Numbered from the stretch's first letter, positions 1 to 11,203 are shown. The stretch is DNA of 64,000 nucleotides from Coptis chinensis (GCA_015680905.1 CM027382.1:25145501-25209500); one strand, 5' to 3'. The notes: a model not told the origin generated them from the letters alone. Made by a program: numbers and translations.

Positions 1-1030
1 CGCTAGTCGTCCCTCTGAGCCTTTCTTTAGCCTTTTCATAAACCATAAATCATTTACCCTTTTATAAGAAACAAAACAAAATAAAAATCAGCCTACCCAC
101 TTTTGAATGAGTCTGAGAATAGAGATGAAATGACGAAAAGAAAATAGAAAGACCTGTGGAAAACCAAGAACTTGTTAGTTGCTTCAAATAAGAAAAGAAA
201 ATAAAGTTTCCAAAGAAAAGAAAAAAAAAAAGAAAAATAAAAAGTTAGAACTCCAAAACATAATCAAATGAGTCAAAACCAAAAAAGAAAAATAAAAAAT
301 AACTAAGGATGGAAACAAAGTATAGAAGAAAAGTAAGAACAAGGTTTTCTCTAGTTACATATTTTGAATACCCTATTATCTCAGACTTATCCTTTTGAGT
401 ATCCATTTTCTTCATTCTTAAACCATCACCTAATCCCCGCAACACCTAATAAAGACCTCTATCTTAATTAGGATTAGGTTGGTGTGATAGTAAGTGACAA
501 ATGTATTTGATTGACCTCGGCTCCCTTGTATGTCATTGAGATTGTGAGAAAAAGTGTGCCCACTACACACTGGTGTGAGCGAAACATTGAGTGGAAAAAT
601 CAGAGTATTTTTGTCTTGACATATTTGTGAGGACCTACTTAAGGACGTTATTCCAAAGTTTTAAACTTAACCTATTATTGCATTTCACAAAGATAGTTCA
701 TTATATATATGTTTATCCATAGATGATTAATTATTATGCACGTATTAGCTTAGATTTTAAATTGATTATTCTGTATTCATTGCTAGTGAGATGTATAGAT
801 ATCTGAGAATAAATAAGGAAACAATAATTTTATTTCTTAGCCATTGTAGTATAAATGAAGTTTGTGAGTACCTTCTCTGAAAAACTCTCACGAGGCTATA
901 ACTCGTCCACTAGGGAATTCTTAGTGATTTAAGGTTTTATTGCATATGGTCAATGCAATCGCACTCGGCGAAACGAGATTAATTAAGAACTCCATTTTTG
1001 GTCACTTATTTTAATTTCTCATATTTGCTT

Positions 1031-1062
1031 GAGGACAAGCAAAATGATGTTTGGGGGTAGTT
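1031..1062 (+). promoter_or_regulatory. Polypurine tract (plus-strand primer) of E1
   Basis: GAGGACAAGC is followed by TTTGGGGGTAG immediately before the TGATGAG start of the LTR. This is the place and composition expected of the primer for plus-strand synthesis. The same cassette (GAGGACAA, 10-15 bases, GTTTGGGGG) recurs in E3 and E5. Confidence 0.8.
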
Positions 1063-2374
1063 TGATGAGAGCTCAAAACTGTAGTTTTAACCCCTTAATA
1101 ATATTATATTTAGACCAATTATGTTTATAATAAATAAGAGTTAGTACTGTTTACGTGCTTATGTGTATTTCAGGTATTGGAGTCAAATATGTGAAGAAAT
1201 ATGTCACTTTTGTAAGAGAAATGAGCAAAGGCTGGTTGCTAAGAAGTTATATGATTAAAGCCCAAGTTTCAAGGAGAAAAAGCTTTTTTAAAGCCCAGTC
1301 AAAGCTGAAAAGTCAAAGTCAACGTGGGCAGAAATAGAGTAGAAAAGTCAACATAACTTCCGTAAGCCGTATCTTTGGACTCAGACCTCAGAATTGGGCC
1401 TACTATATGTCAATACAACAGACTCGGAAAGAGGTTTCTAATGGTCTAAGCCTTGATCCAATCAGATGAGTAAAAGTGGACAAAAAGGTTGTTACAGTAA
1501 TTTCCAATAGAAAAACCCTTTTTAGACTTAAGTAATTAGGTTTTAGGCTTGATTTAATGGCCCAAAACATAACTCCAAAACCCATGAACGAAATTGTAAA
1601 CCTAGCCCTCTCTTATATAAAGAGGACTAAGGCACAACTCTAGATATAACCCATTAGATAATAAATTAATTTTTCTTCTTAAGTCTTAAATCCTAGTTAT
1701 TGTTTTATTAGCCTAACCACCATTAATTCAAGTCAAGTTATCTTTAATAAAGTAGTTCTTCCTTATGTCTTCTTCTACTTATTATTATGTTTATGATAGT
1801 CTCATGATTCATAGCAAACCTCCATTAGATGGGTTTGATTAAAGTTTTGATGAAGACTTGATGTGTTAGTATAAAATAGTTGTAAGATATTCCACTCTAG
1901 AAGATAGTTAATTCACCAAAAGAATGGGTTTCAATTGCCTCACATGCTAATTATTAGTTGGTAGAGATGCAATGAATAATTAGGGATAAAATGACCTAAC
2001 ATTTATGTGAAAACATAAAGATTAGGGTTGCAACAAAACCTACACTAGCATATTAAGAATTAATCAAGGTGGAATAAAATCCCCCTAATATCTTCTTCTC
2101 ATTAAATTGTCATAGTATAATTTATCATATCTTAATTAATTGTTTTCACCATACTTGTATAATTAAACCATTGCTCTCATTGATATTGTAAAATTATTTA
2201 AGTTAGAGAAAGTATTACGTCTAAGCAACTTGGAGTGGAATGAATTCTGACTCCAATTTTATTATAAGATAATCGAGAGTAGAACTTTGATAACAAAAAG
2301 TATTAATTCATGTTTTTACTTCTGCCGAGTTTAATTAGTTAAGTAGGAGTAAAAGCTTGTTTTTACAATTATCA
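1063..2374 (+). repeat. 3' LTR of E1
   Basis: The LTR starts TGATGAGAGCTCAAAACTG and ends ...ACAATTATCA, 1312 bases. It aligns by eye with S3 (40413-42057) and, in reverse, with the E5 LTRs. A TATA box (TATATAAAG, 1614-1622) lies about 550 bases inside. No primer-binding site follows, which supports a 3' LTR. Confidence 0.82.
1612..1624 (+). promoter_or_regulatory. TATA box of E1 LTR
   Basis: TTATATAAAGAGG is the only good TATA element in this LTR. The equivalent position in S3 reads GTATAAAAAC (about 40956). It should mark the U3/R border, with transcription starting about 30 bases downstream. Confidence 0.6.
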
Positions 2375-2530
2375 GGTGGTGATGACATTCACCTCACCCT
2401 GGCTGGGATTACTAGATCTTGGTGCATTCGTGAGTTCAAAAGCAGTGTTTGTGGGCTTCGAGTTGGGAACTGCTTGGCCAGGAAACACTCCCTTTTGACT
2501 TTTATCCTGTGCTAACAGTTGAAAAGACTG

Positions 2531-2767
2531 TTAGATAGATACTAAGATTTGAGACTGTTGATTCATGTAAGTCAGTAAAGTTTCATCCGTTTTATCGACA
2601 GTGGATTGCACTAGTGGGGCAGCAGGAACGAGTTCACGGTTATTGTTTACAGGTTGATTTTGGTAGCCATAACCTAGAGTAATGGGAACAAGGTTGCGGT
2701 TGTTTTGGTACCCTATATTGGCGGTGGAGTGGAAGAATGTGAAACCTGGAGCTTCCCGCAACTCCAC
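2531..2767 (-). pseudogene. E2 gag remnant (Athila-like)
   Basis: The minus strand encodes an Asn/Gln-rich segment (motifs YQNNRNLVP and NNRELVPA) followed by a Thr/Asp/Glu stretch. It resembles the C-terminal, low-complexity part of the E3 gag at 30300-30900 and the E5 gag (NNNYQNPPINNSREIVPV). Gag would form the particle that packages the element RNA. Only a fragment is recognisable, and it is a fossil. Confidence 0.6.
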
Positions 2768-3199
2768 CTATTAAAATTAAGCGACCGAATTAACTCCTGA
2801 AACGAGTTGAACTCATGCACATACTGGAAGTTAGCTAAACAAGTCCAGAGAGTCCAAAACAGCACTGAGAAGGGAAATGACTTGGGCCTGAAAAATGGAG
2901 GGCTGATACTCCAGGGCAATCTCGCACGCAACCCTTGAAAGTCTCGTCCGAGACTATGAGATAAGTGCAGTACTTCAACTTTTTATAGCGTTCTTAGAAT
3001 GTCATAAGGATGATAATTCCAATCTGGTTCACAAGTACCTGTAAGCAAAAAAATAAAAATCGTTACGAGCAGTTAAAAGAAATGGTAGAATCGCAACATA
3101 AATGAAAAATCGAAAAGAGGAGAGGGTAGGAGAGGGGGGGGGGGGTTCCCTAGTGATGTATTCCAGTTGTTATATTAAGTGTCCGGAGTTCTTAGGCAT

Positions 3200-3211
3200 G
3201 CAGTGATGCCA
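3200..3211 (-). other. Primer-binding site of E2
   Basis: On the minus strand TGGCATCACTGC lies two bases after the LTR end. E3 and E5 have TGGCGCCGCTGC at the same spot. That resembles the complement of the plant tRNA-Asp 3' end (TGGCGCCGTTGCC) used by Athila elements. The differences here are all of the CpG-decay type. Confidence 0.7.
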
Positions 3212-3771
3212 TTTGATAATCAGACTTTTTATAGGTTTGTTATTTTTGTGTCCAAAGTCCGTAAAATGTCCGACTAGTCAAATTACCTTACTCACGTGGG
3301 TCGATAATATAGATCGAGTAAGGGATCGTCCAAACCTTTGGACTAGGCAAAGTTCACAACTAAAATTTACAGCTTCAAGGGAATTAGTGAGTAGGATTTT
3401 AGGTTATTTTTCATGTTGCTAAAGATATTCTCAATTAAAACTTAGAATGCAAGTTAACGTAGAACTACAAAGATTAATTTCTTAGTAAACTAGATAGAGA
3501 GGGAGATACAAGAAGAGGGTCAATCATAATCATACACGATTAGTTACAAACTTTTAGAGCACCTTATCACTACATCTCTAACCCGTCTCGATTTCATAGA
3601 CAAACCCGAAATGGCATCGAGTATCGATCCCTAGTAAGATGTACTCATCTCTGAGTTCATCTTGCTAGCATGAGGAGTTGAATTGATATTCCATCTCTGG
3701 AATATCACTTCAACTCCGGGTTTAATTATACACCAACTAGGCAAACTAGAGAGCTAACAGCTACCATTTGA

Positions 3772-3839
3772 TCTCGCACGAGACTTGACTTAGTGTTAAC
3801 TGGGTCTCGCACGAGACTGATCTGGAGTATCAGTACTCC
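3772..3839. promoter_or_regulatory. Palindrome cluster in E2 LTR
   Basis: Three dyads lie within 70 bases: TCTCGCACGAGA at 3772, GTCTCGCACGAGAC at 3804-3817, and GGAGTATCAGTACTCC at 3824-3839 (stem GGAGTA/TACTCC). Related copies occur in the leader (2915-2980; E3 32660-32740), the E3 LTRs (19950-19995) and the E3 env-like region (24830-24876). The function is unknown. They could bind a dimeric protein or fold in RNA. Confidence 0.5.
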
Positions 3840-5229
3840 AAACTTGATCAGACTTAGTCATTTTGGGACCGAATGTATAACAAAACCTATTTTCCTAAGT
3901 AGTGATTCTAGACTACTAAAACGCAGCCTGATCCTCACATGAGCATCATTAACCCTCCCCTTGGAAGGGTTTTAGCTCATGGTCCTTAGATGGATTTGAT
4001 GTCTTTGATGTATGAAATGAAAAAGTAAAAAGAAGCAAAGTAAGAACTGGAAATTTAACATGAAGAAAATAGATATTATTAGAAGTTAAAGACTTCCTAT
4101 ATCAACACTAATACAAAAGCTTAAAAGACAATGCATGAAATGTAAAACAACCAAAATGGAATGCAAGAATGGAATGTGTAACGCCCGTATTTGTAATATG
4201 TATTTATTTTTTTATTAATTTATTTCTTTTTTTATTTAAAATTTGTTGGATTGGATTTGGGATATGTGAGCCTGATTTCTGGGCCCGAGTCTGTGTTGGG
4301 CTTAGGTTTCAAACCCAAGTATATATATTCATATTTTTCCAGAGAATAGGGTTTTTTGGATAAAAATAAAATAAAATGGAGGCGGAGATAAAAAAAAAAA
4401 AAAAAAACTCGCTTTCTAGAGAGTTAGAGCGGAACGATTCGGACTATGAGGGATTTGTGGAGCTTTTAATTAATGTGAGTAGTTATTTTGCTTTTCACCG
4501 AACCTATAGTTTTATGAGTATCGGTGTATACAGCCATATTTCTCTGTCTAAGGTTTCTGTCTAGTTTTATTGCTCATTCTCCTATTATTATTCGGCGTCC
4601 TGTCTGTCATGTTGTTAAAACTCTGTTGAAACTCTAAAATTTGATATTGAACTGTCGAAGCTTGATTGGGCCCGTTAATGGCGGCTAAAGCCCCAAAGGA
4701 AAGAATCATCCTGTATTTATGTTTGAACTTGTATATAGTATTGATTTGGTTGATTGTGGATTGTTAATGTTTGGTTGATGTTGGGTTGTTGTGGTATATT
4801 GGTTGAGTGATGGAAATGGGGCTGTCGAAACTTTTAAAAAAAAATGATGTAATGGAGTCAAGCTCAATTGGTGTAGAGATCAATTGGTGAGGAGTGAAGA
4901 TGTTTGGGTTTTGATTATAGTTAGGTTTTTGGTGGAGATCAAAGCCGAACCGAGTGGGGATGATTGGGTGCTAGACAGTAGGGCGGATTGAAGCTTTGAG
5001 TCCGGGGTTAATGGCGGCGCGAATCCAGATCTAGTTTTGATGAAGAATATTGATTGAATGATTTGAGGATTTTGCTTTTATTAAATGTTGTTGGTTTTTT
5101 ATGGGGATTAATTTCGGTTGGTTTTTGTATGGTGGTGTGTGGAGGTTTGCGGTGGCCGGACACGAGCTGGTCTGATGGAGGAGATGACCGTGAGGGGTAT
5201 CCAGTACTCCTGCGTGCAATTTTAGTTAA

Positions 5230-5530
5230 GTTACAGCCGGATATCTTAGTTGGGCTTTGGGCCAAAGTCTTTAGCTTTTGTTCTTTGGGCCTTAGATTGT
5301 TTTGTTTGGGCCAGTTTCTTTTGTTTTGTTTGGGCCAACTTTTCTTTTGTTTGGTTGGGTCGAAATAAGTTAGTTGTTTGGGCCTTTTTGAGTTTAGTCT
5401 TTGGGGCAAATTTCATTTATTCTTTGGGCCGAACCTATTTGTGTTTTGGGCTAGTTCAGTTTAAGTTTTTGGGCCAGTTTCATTTCTTTTGTTTGGGCCA
5501 GTTCTATTTTTGTTTGGACCGGTCCATATG
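5230..5530 (+). repeat. Degenerate TTGGGCCA-rich tandem array
   Basis: TTTGGGCCAGTTT-like units recur about every 20-35 bases, more than ten times, in a T/G-rich background. Both strands therefore have open frames here (FVWANF-like on plus). These frames are by-products of the repeat, not genes. The array lies inside S1. Confidence 0.55.
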
Positions 5531-6926
5531 ACAGAAAATAGATCCAATTGGGTCTTTAAATGTTTAGACTTTTGGGCTTTGGTTTTGGGGCTTTGTCTTG
5601 TTTAATTGAATTAGGACAATGGGTTGAATTGTTTTAGACATGGGTTTGGATTAGGACCTGTTTGGAGGAACACTGGTTTGGGACTAGTGACTGTTGGGTT
5701 TGACCCTTTGACTGTTGACTGTTTAATTGTGCTACGTTTTTATATATTAAATTGTATGGACAAATCAAATGCTATAATGGTGAGGAAGTCTGCATAAATT
5801 GGTTCGTCATTATCTAAGAAAGATTTGACGTTGATATTGTGTAATTTTTGACACGTGACGAGTGTGAAATTTTAGGAGATATAATATTTCTAAAACGCTA
5901 TAAAAATGTTATGCGGTACGTTTGGAGAAATTTGTGACATTATGTGGAATATGGAAATTGTTGTTCTGTTAAATGAGATGATATGTTAGGATATCTATTA
6001 AATGCAATATTTTGGGAGAAATGAATGTAAACGCTCCATTATTATATCTGTGAGATGTTACTATGAGGTAGTATAGTATTTATGGATATTTCCCACGGAA
6101 TTGTGCTTAGTGCAATTAGCACGTGAAAGAATGAAAGTTGTTATGAGATGTATTAAGATATTTCTAAATATGGTGGCTTAGTGCAAAAATGTATTTGCCA
6201 TGCACGTGATAAAGTGAAATGGTTATGAGATACTAATGTATGACATTTGAATAAATTACGTAACGAAAATCCTAGAACCTAGCTACCACAACTCATGTGA
6301 TTAGCCCCTGTGTAGGGCGTGTGTAATTTGATTGGCCCTTCTGGCGTTTCAGTGAATCTGAATGGCCCTTCTGGTGTAACCGAATAGTGGCTTGATTATT
6401 CCGTTCGCAAAATTAGAACGAGGCGCGCAATATTTTATGCCGAATAGTGGCAGTACCTGCGTAATGAAGTTCGTGTGGAGGTTACCTGGTATGCGATATC
6501 TCGCTTAGGGTAATTACGCACGGAGTGGTTCATTACGTGAGGGGAGGTATGTGGATGTACATGTTCGGTGTTGGGAAGTGATTGTGGTAGCCAGGGAAAC
6601 TAGGTAAGACATAGAGATGATGTGATTCTAGAGACACTTGAGGAAACTCTAAACAATAATTGTGAGGATATATCAAAGTGTACATTAAATATATAATAAA
6701 TGATTGATGGTGGTTGTGAAATTGGTTCAATGAGATGATTGGAATTATGTATATGATATGTTTGTTGTATTGTAATTTATGTTGCATTCACAAAGGTTTT
6801 GCAGAAGGGTGGGTTGAATTGATTATTTATGCAGGTGTGTCGCACTCTGTGATCAGGCCTACACTCGTGTAGATATAGAGTAAGTTTTAGTTTTATTATT
6901 AGATGCAGTTGATTTAGTACTGTTTG

Positions 6927-7090
6927 AAGCTAAGGTGCCTCAGTGGAGGAATTAAATGTCTTATTATTATTATATTGGAAGCTAAGGCACCTCAGTGGAG
7001 GAACTACCTTCCTTAATTATTGTGATTAAGAATGTTGTATTAGTCGTTGGAAGTTAAGGCGCCTCGGTGGAGAAACTAACTGCCTTATAG
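6927..7090 (+). repeat. Three-copy tandem repeat in S1
   Basis: The core GAAGYTAAGGYRCCTCRGTGG recurs at about 6927, 6980 and 7050 with spacers of different length. It lies just before the TA microsatellite. Confidence 0.65.

Positions 7091-7094
<4 letters not shown>

Positions 7095-7160
<66 letters not shown>
7095..7160. repeat. (TA)n microsatellite
   Basis: About 33 uninterrupted TA units lie inside S1. A minus-strand reading frame of alternating Ile-Tyr across it is an artefact. Confidence 0.95.
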
Positions 7161-7162
<2 letters not shown>

Positions 7163-8284
7163 TATATTTTTTATTTTAGGGCTACTCATACCAGCATTGT
7201 TTATAATGTTAACCCAATTGCATGTTTGTTTATCGAGTGTGTTCATTAAATGAACATAGTTGATAAGTCTTGACAAGATTAGTGTTGAAGAAGGTTGGTT
7301 GGTGCTTGTGGTTTGCGTTAGCGTCGCATTCAGGATATGTTTTGTTTTTCCCTTGAGGTGTAATAGATTTTCAGTTGGAATTATAATTAAAGAGTTGTTG
7401 AAAGGAGATTTGTAATTTAATCATCTTTGTGAGTTTTTGGTAATGAAGAGGACTTTTGTTTATTTAAAAATTTTATTGGTTTCAAATTATTATAGTAATT
7501 AAATAGATGATGGGTTTTTGAAAGTGGAGAGTGCATCACACCTCGAAAATTGAAGAGTCAAGAACAAATATTGTTTTTCCGAATTCTATCAAAATTCGGG
7601 GTGTGACAGAATGCCTCTTTCTCCAAAAATCCCAAAAGATATATCAAGTCCTCTTACGTGAAGCCTTCCCACCTTTTCTCCAAGCTTGTCTTTTTGTACC
7701 AAACCATGCCAAAAGATAGCACACCTTTTCTAATCAAAAGTCTAGTCATGCATTTAATTTCTTGTCTTATCTTATTTTGCAAGGTGTCTAAGAGTGTCCA
7801 TAACTTGCCACTTCTCCATGTATGATGACTCATCACTTTTTGTGGGCCTGCAGAGTGGGTCCACGTTCTATGTCCAGTGGCAGCCCAGGATGTTGGCATT
7901 TTTATAACTTTCTGTCTTTGTGTAGAGCTCGTCGCCCTGATCGTTCTGGTAGTTCACTTGCGAAAATCGGAGTCCAAGCTTGAAGGATATGAGCTTCAAA
8001 AGTTTGCTGCTTCTTTGCACATGATCTCATTATGCACTGGTTTTGTCCTGTTGGAATCTTCGGCTTTAGTCAAGCTTTGTTGGGCTTCACTGGGGCTGAG
8101 TGGGAAGACTTCAAGTATGCACAGTATTCCTGTGCTTTGATGCAGGTTTTATCATCATATTCACATTAACTGCGAAAACATGCAAAAGTACGAAAATATA
8201 ATTATTTCATGATTATTAAACATATAATTAACCAAAATGCTATGTCTCTACGGGGTTTAGTATTACAGTTTTGGGTGCTTATCA

Positions 8285-8609
8285 ATGCACAAGTTTGCTT
8301 AGGGACCAAATTTGACCATTCCACATTTTCGTCCTGGGAACTTTGTCCCTCACTAAATGTCTATATAATCTTCAAATCGAAGAATGCGATTCTAGTTCGT
8401 AGAGATCAATGGATGTGAACAATGTGATTGAGATGAGTTTGGAGTCTTAATAACTACTTCCTTGCAAAAGAATTGCGTGGATCTCTGTTCCACTAATTGT
8501 TTTGTTATGTACTTTTCTGTTTTTCGATTTGAGCCTTTTTTATCTATATATATTCTGAGAAAATTATCGTGTATGGGTTTTGTTGTTCTTGAATTTAAAA
8601 TTTTAAGTT
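8285..8609. other. Unassigned DNA between E2 and S2
   Basis: This AT-rich stretch continues after S2 at 11204. It would be the DNA into which both E2 and S2 inserted. I see no domain, RNA gene or repeat in it. Confidence 0.5.
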
Positions 8610-9956
8610 TGATAACCCATAAAAACTCAACTAGATTACTCTAACTTTATTCTTATGGTATCAATTTATTTATTTTCTACTCTCACATATAATGAAGTAA
8701 TATATAAAGAGTCAGGATTCGCTCCACTCCTAAACTACCAAGACTAAATAGAATCCAATTAATCAAATACAAAGAAACAATGGTGAGAGTAATATTATGT
8801 TGAGAATTTATACTACGAGATAATACTATCAATTTATCTTATACTAATATTAACTAAAGTAATTAAATATAGATGAATCAAATATGGAGAAAGCTAAAGA
8901 GAGATTGAAATCCACTTTTTAATTTCTTAACATGCTAGCATAGATTTGTATAAAAAACCCAATTCTAGATATTCTCACACAAGGTTAAAATGTAAAGACT
9001 ATACTTTTAATGATCCCTAATTACTTTATACTATCTCTAGTCATAAACTAATTAGCATGAGAGAAAGCTTGTTCCCATTCTCATGGCAAACTCACTATTC
9101 TCTAGTTTAGGTTAAACTCTTCTTATCTCTAAGTCAAGAAAAACCTAAACTTAAACCCTAACAACAAATCTATACTAACAAATCAAGTCCTCTCAAAGCT
9201 TCATTCAAACTCTCTCTAATGAGAGTTTAGCTATGAATCATGGGACTATCATGGACATAATAATAGAAATAATAAAACATAATGAATAACTATTTTATTA
9301 AAGATAACTTGAATTGAATTGATGGTGGCTACAAACTAAACTCATAAACTAAAACTAAAAAGGAGGGAAAGAGAGAGAACCCTAATTTATTCTAACTAAT
9401 GGAAGGGAGACAGAGAGTTTAGGGTTTTTATTCTCTTATATAATGGGGTTTTTAGGTTAGGTTATGGACCCATAAATCAAGTCCATAACCCAATTGGTTG
9501 AATCCAAGACTTCCAATTCTGGTCGTGTTACTTTATCATGGGTTTTCACTAACTTATACTACTCTGATCGAGTCAAGGCTTAAACCATTAGAAAGAGCTT
9601 TCTGAGCCGGTCATTTTGATATAAAATGGGCCCAAATCCGAGGCCTGAGTTCAAAGATATGGCATTTTGAAGTTCTGTTGAATTTTCTTCAGCTCTCTAA
9701 TCCAGTTTGATTTTTATTTAATAATGTTGACTTGGGCTTTTTAAGGGTTTTTTTTTCTATTAAACTTGGGCTTTTTTCATGAAACTTCTCTAGCAATCAT
9801 TTTAGCTCCTTTTAGCACCTAATTAGTAGCGAATTGACATTTATTCAACTCCAAAACCTGAAATACTCAAAAGCACGTAATTAGTGATAAATCTATATTA
9901 TTAATAACATAATTGGCTAAATAAAAATACTATGGATAGGGAGATCAACTCCTACA

Positions 9957-10187
9957 TCATGGAGGACCAGGTCATATGGACGCCTAACAGCTCAGGAGTA
10001 TTTTCTACAAAGATCATTTTCGGTACTAAAGAATGTGAGGAGTAAAGTCAAATGGTTCAAGATAGTCTCGGGGAAGTACTCAATACCAAAGCATTCCTTC
10101 ACTGTTTGGCAACCGTTCTCCGAACTCTCCCAACACGTAATCGAATCGATTTGGTAAATTAAGAAGGTAATATGATATACAAAGTCT
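9957..10187 (+). pseudogene. LINE ORF2 zf-RVT remnant
   Basis: In shifting plus frames one reads DQVIWTPNSSGVFSTK, then VKWFKIVSGKYSIPKHSF. Both match the zinc-binding domain that follows reverse transcriptase in plant L1 ORF2 (pattern IPKHSF.AWLA). A stop follows KECEE and the frame changes more than once, so it is a pseudogene. The reverse transcriptase itself is absent. Confidence 0.65.
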
Positions 10188-11109
10188 TTGTTTTTGTGTG
10201 GTAACCGGGGGAGAGAGTTCAGCTCATCTTTTTTTATTGCTCATATTCAAGATAGTCCGGGAAGAGTTCAAGAAGGCGATGGGTTTACCGAGAAAGTAAG
10301 AGCATCACATGAAGAATGGTACTACCTAATGAGACTAAGCAGGAAGAATAACATGGTGTCGGAAGTGATTCGAGCCTTTACTTGTGCAGCAGTGCAAGCT
10401 ATATGGATTGAGCGAAATTGGAGGCTAAAGAGGAATCGATCCAAGGCAGCTGATGAGGTAAGCCACAAGGTCATAAATAGCATGAAGATATACATGGGGA
10501 AGACGCTAGAAGCTATACAGGAGGACGTGGGATCCAAAGTGATGTTGGAGAGGTTGGGTGTTAGGGTCCAAGTGATACAAAAGGAGGAAAGATGGGTCAA
10601 ATGGGAGAGACCAGGGAGTGAGACAGTGGCTCTAAACACAGATGGGTCGGTACAAGAGGGGATGGCAGGTTATGGAGGTGTATTGAGGGATAGAGATGGG
10701 GAAGTGCTACAGGCGTATAGCGGCAGTTCTAAGAAGAAATCGGTGATCTATCGAGGAGGCGCTAGCTGTTCTAAAGGGCTGGAATGTCTTGGAGTACCGA
10801 GGATAATTAGTTTAAAATTAAAGTGCAATCGACTCTATGCAGGGGTACAGATATTAACAAAGCAAGGTAATGGTTAACCGGTAATCTTTGTAGGAACACG
10901 GTAGCACGATTCAAACAAAGTTGAGCTCAAAGTTCGACATAGTATCCTTTGTCCATGTCTTCAGGGAAGGTAACCAAGTAGCTGACTACTTATCGAAATT
11001 AAATAGAGACGAGTGTAATGGATTGGTGCTCTTTATTCCCCCGATGGATCAAAAAATGCATGTACTGATCACGAGGGATAAGGAAGGCACTATGTACTTG
11101 AGAAAATGA
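10188..11109 (+). pseudogene. LINE ORF2 C-terminus with RNase H-like domain
   Basis: An open stretch of 229 codons (10188-10877) contains ALNTDGSVQ...GYGGVLRDRDGE. This is the beta-strand 1-2 region of the RNase H domain (RVT_3) at the end of plant L1 ORF2, with the catalytic Asp in NTDGS. After 10877 the frame is lost and resumes at 10921-11109 with FVHVFREGNQVADYLSKL, the domain's last helix (R.GN..AD.L). The middle part with the catalytic Glu and second Asp is scrambled by a frameshift and a small loss near 10740-10920. It would degrade RNA in RNA-DNA hybrids, but this copy is dead. Confidence 0.8.
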
Positions 11110-11203
11110 AGTTAATAAAGTTTGGGGGCTGACCCCTAGTTATTTCAAAAAAAAAAATACTATTAAAGGGTTTAAACTATAATTTTGGGCTCTTATCGAA
11201 GTT

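Larger units (their letters stand above)
1..2374 (+). mobile_element. E1: Athila-like Ty3/gypsy element, 3' end only (left part outside window)
   Basis: The plus strand shows the tail of an internal region (1-1062), a polypurine tract and then a 3' LTR (1063-2374). The tail matches, in opposite orientation, the 44609-45720 tail of E5 and the 21480-22620 tail of E3. The shared stretches include the fragment around 1-60 and the 'GAGGACAAGC' stretch before the polypurine tract. No coding domain is visible in this part. After 2374 the sequence changes directly to minus-strand gag of E2, so E1 inserted into E2. The upstream LTR and the left target-site copy lie outside the window, so the TSD cannot be checked. 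It is a fossil of which only the non-coding end is seen. Its LTR family is shared with S2, S3 and E5. Confidence 0.85.
4177..7608 (+). repeat. S1: 3.4-kb solo LTR of a Ty3/gypsy element
   Basis: It starts TGTAACGCCCGTATTTG and ends TTCGGGGTGTGACA. The ends are flanked by perfect 5-base target copies GAATG (4172-4176 and 7609-7613). No internal region, primer site or polypurine tract is present, so it is a solo LTR left by recombination. The great length and TGTAAC...GTGACA ends recall the Tekay/Del chromovirus lineage, but no protein is available to prove this. It contains a TTGGGCCA-rich stretch, a three-copy tandem repeat and a TA microsatellite. It sits inside the E2 LTR and is younger than E2. 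Confidence 0.85.
2375..8284 (-). mobile_element. E2: Athila-like element, 5' part (minus strand), interrupted by S1
   Basis: Reading leftward on the minus strand there is a 5' LTR (8284-3214), a primer-binding site (3211-3200), a leader and a gag remnant (to 2375). E1 then interrupts it and the rest is off-window. It is the same family as E3, since the gag remnant at 2377-2720 matches 30140-30480. Its LTR is shorter than those of E3 because it holds one copy, not three, of a roughly 187-bp unit. It is broken, internally shortened and rearranged. Its primer site shows CpG decay, so it looks older than E3. Two later insertions, E1 and S1, sit in it. Confidence 0.82.
3214..8284 (-). repeat. 5' LTR of E2, split by solo LTR S1
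   Basis: The minus-strand start is TGATAAGCACCCAAAACTG (ending at 8284) and the other end is TGATAATCAG (3214). Without S1 and one target copy it is about 1.63 kb. The arms 3214-4176 and 7614-8284 match E3 LTR arms. The block 7946-8141 is a single copy of the unit that is triplicated in E3. Confidence 0.82.
9934..11152 (+). mobile_element. 5'-truncated L1-type LINE
   Basis: The insert ends in poly-A after GGGGGCTGACCCCTAGTT, a tail typical of plant L1. It is bounded by an 11-base target duplication, AAAAATACTAT (9923-9933 and 11153-11163). Only the C-terminal third of ORF2 remains. This is a zinc-binding RT-associated (zf-RVT) segment at about 9960-10180, then an RNase H region. The missing 5' end is the usual result of incomplete reverse transcription, so the copy was inactive on arrival. 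It lies within S2 and is therefore younger. Confidence 0.9.
8610..11198 (-). repeat. S2: solo LTR of the E1/E5 family carrying a LINE
   Basis: On the minus strand it begins CGATAAGAGCCC (ending at 11198) and runs to TGATAACCC (8610). Target copies AAGTT flank it at 8605-8609 and 11199-11203. Without the LINE it is about 1.36 kb, like the E1 LTR. No internal region is attached, so it is a solo LTR. Its drift from the family is larger than that of S3 or E5, suggesting greater age. Confidence 0.85.

Noticed and set aside
5008-5531. Overlapping frames on both strands, up to 133 codons
   Set aside because: They lie in the TTGGGCCA repeat and flanks of solo LTR S1. No domain is present and the composition is explained by the repeat.
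7085-7276. Frame coding for Ile-Tyr repeats
   Set aside because: It is only the translation of the (TA)n microsatellite.
8209-8644. Short plus-strand frames between E2 and S2
   Set aside because: They cross the LTR border or lack any domain. They are likely chance frames in AT-rich DNA.
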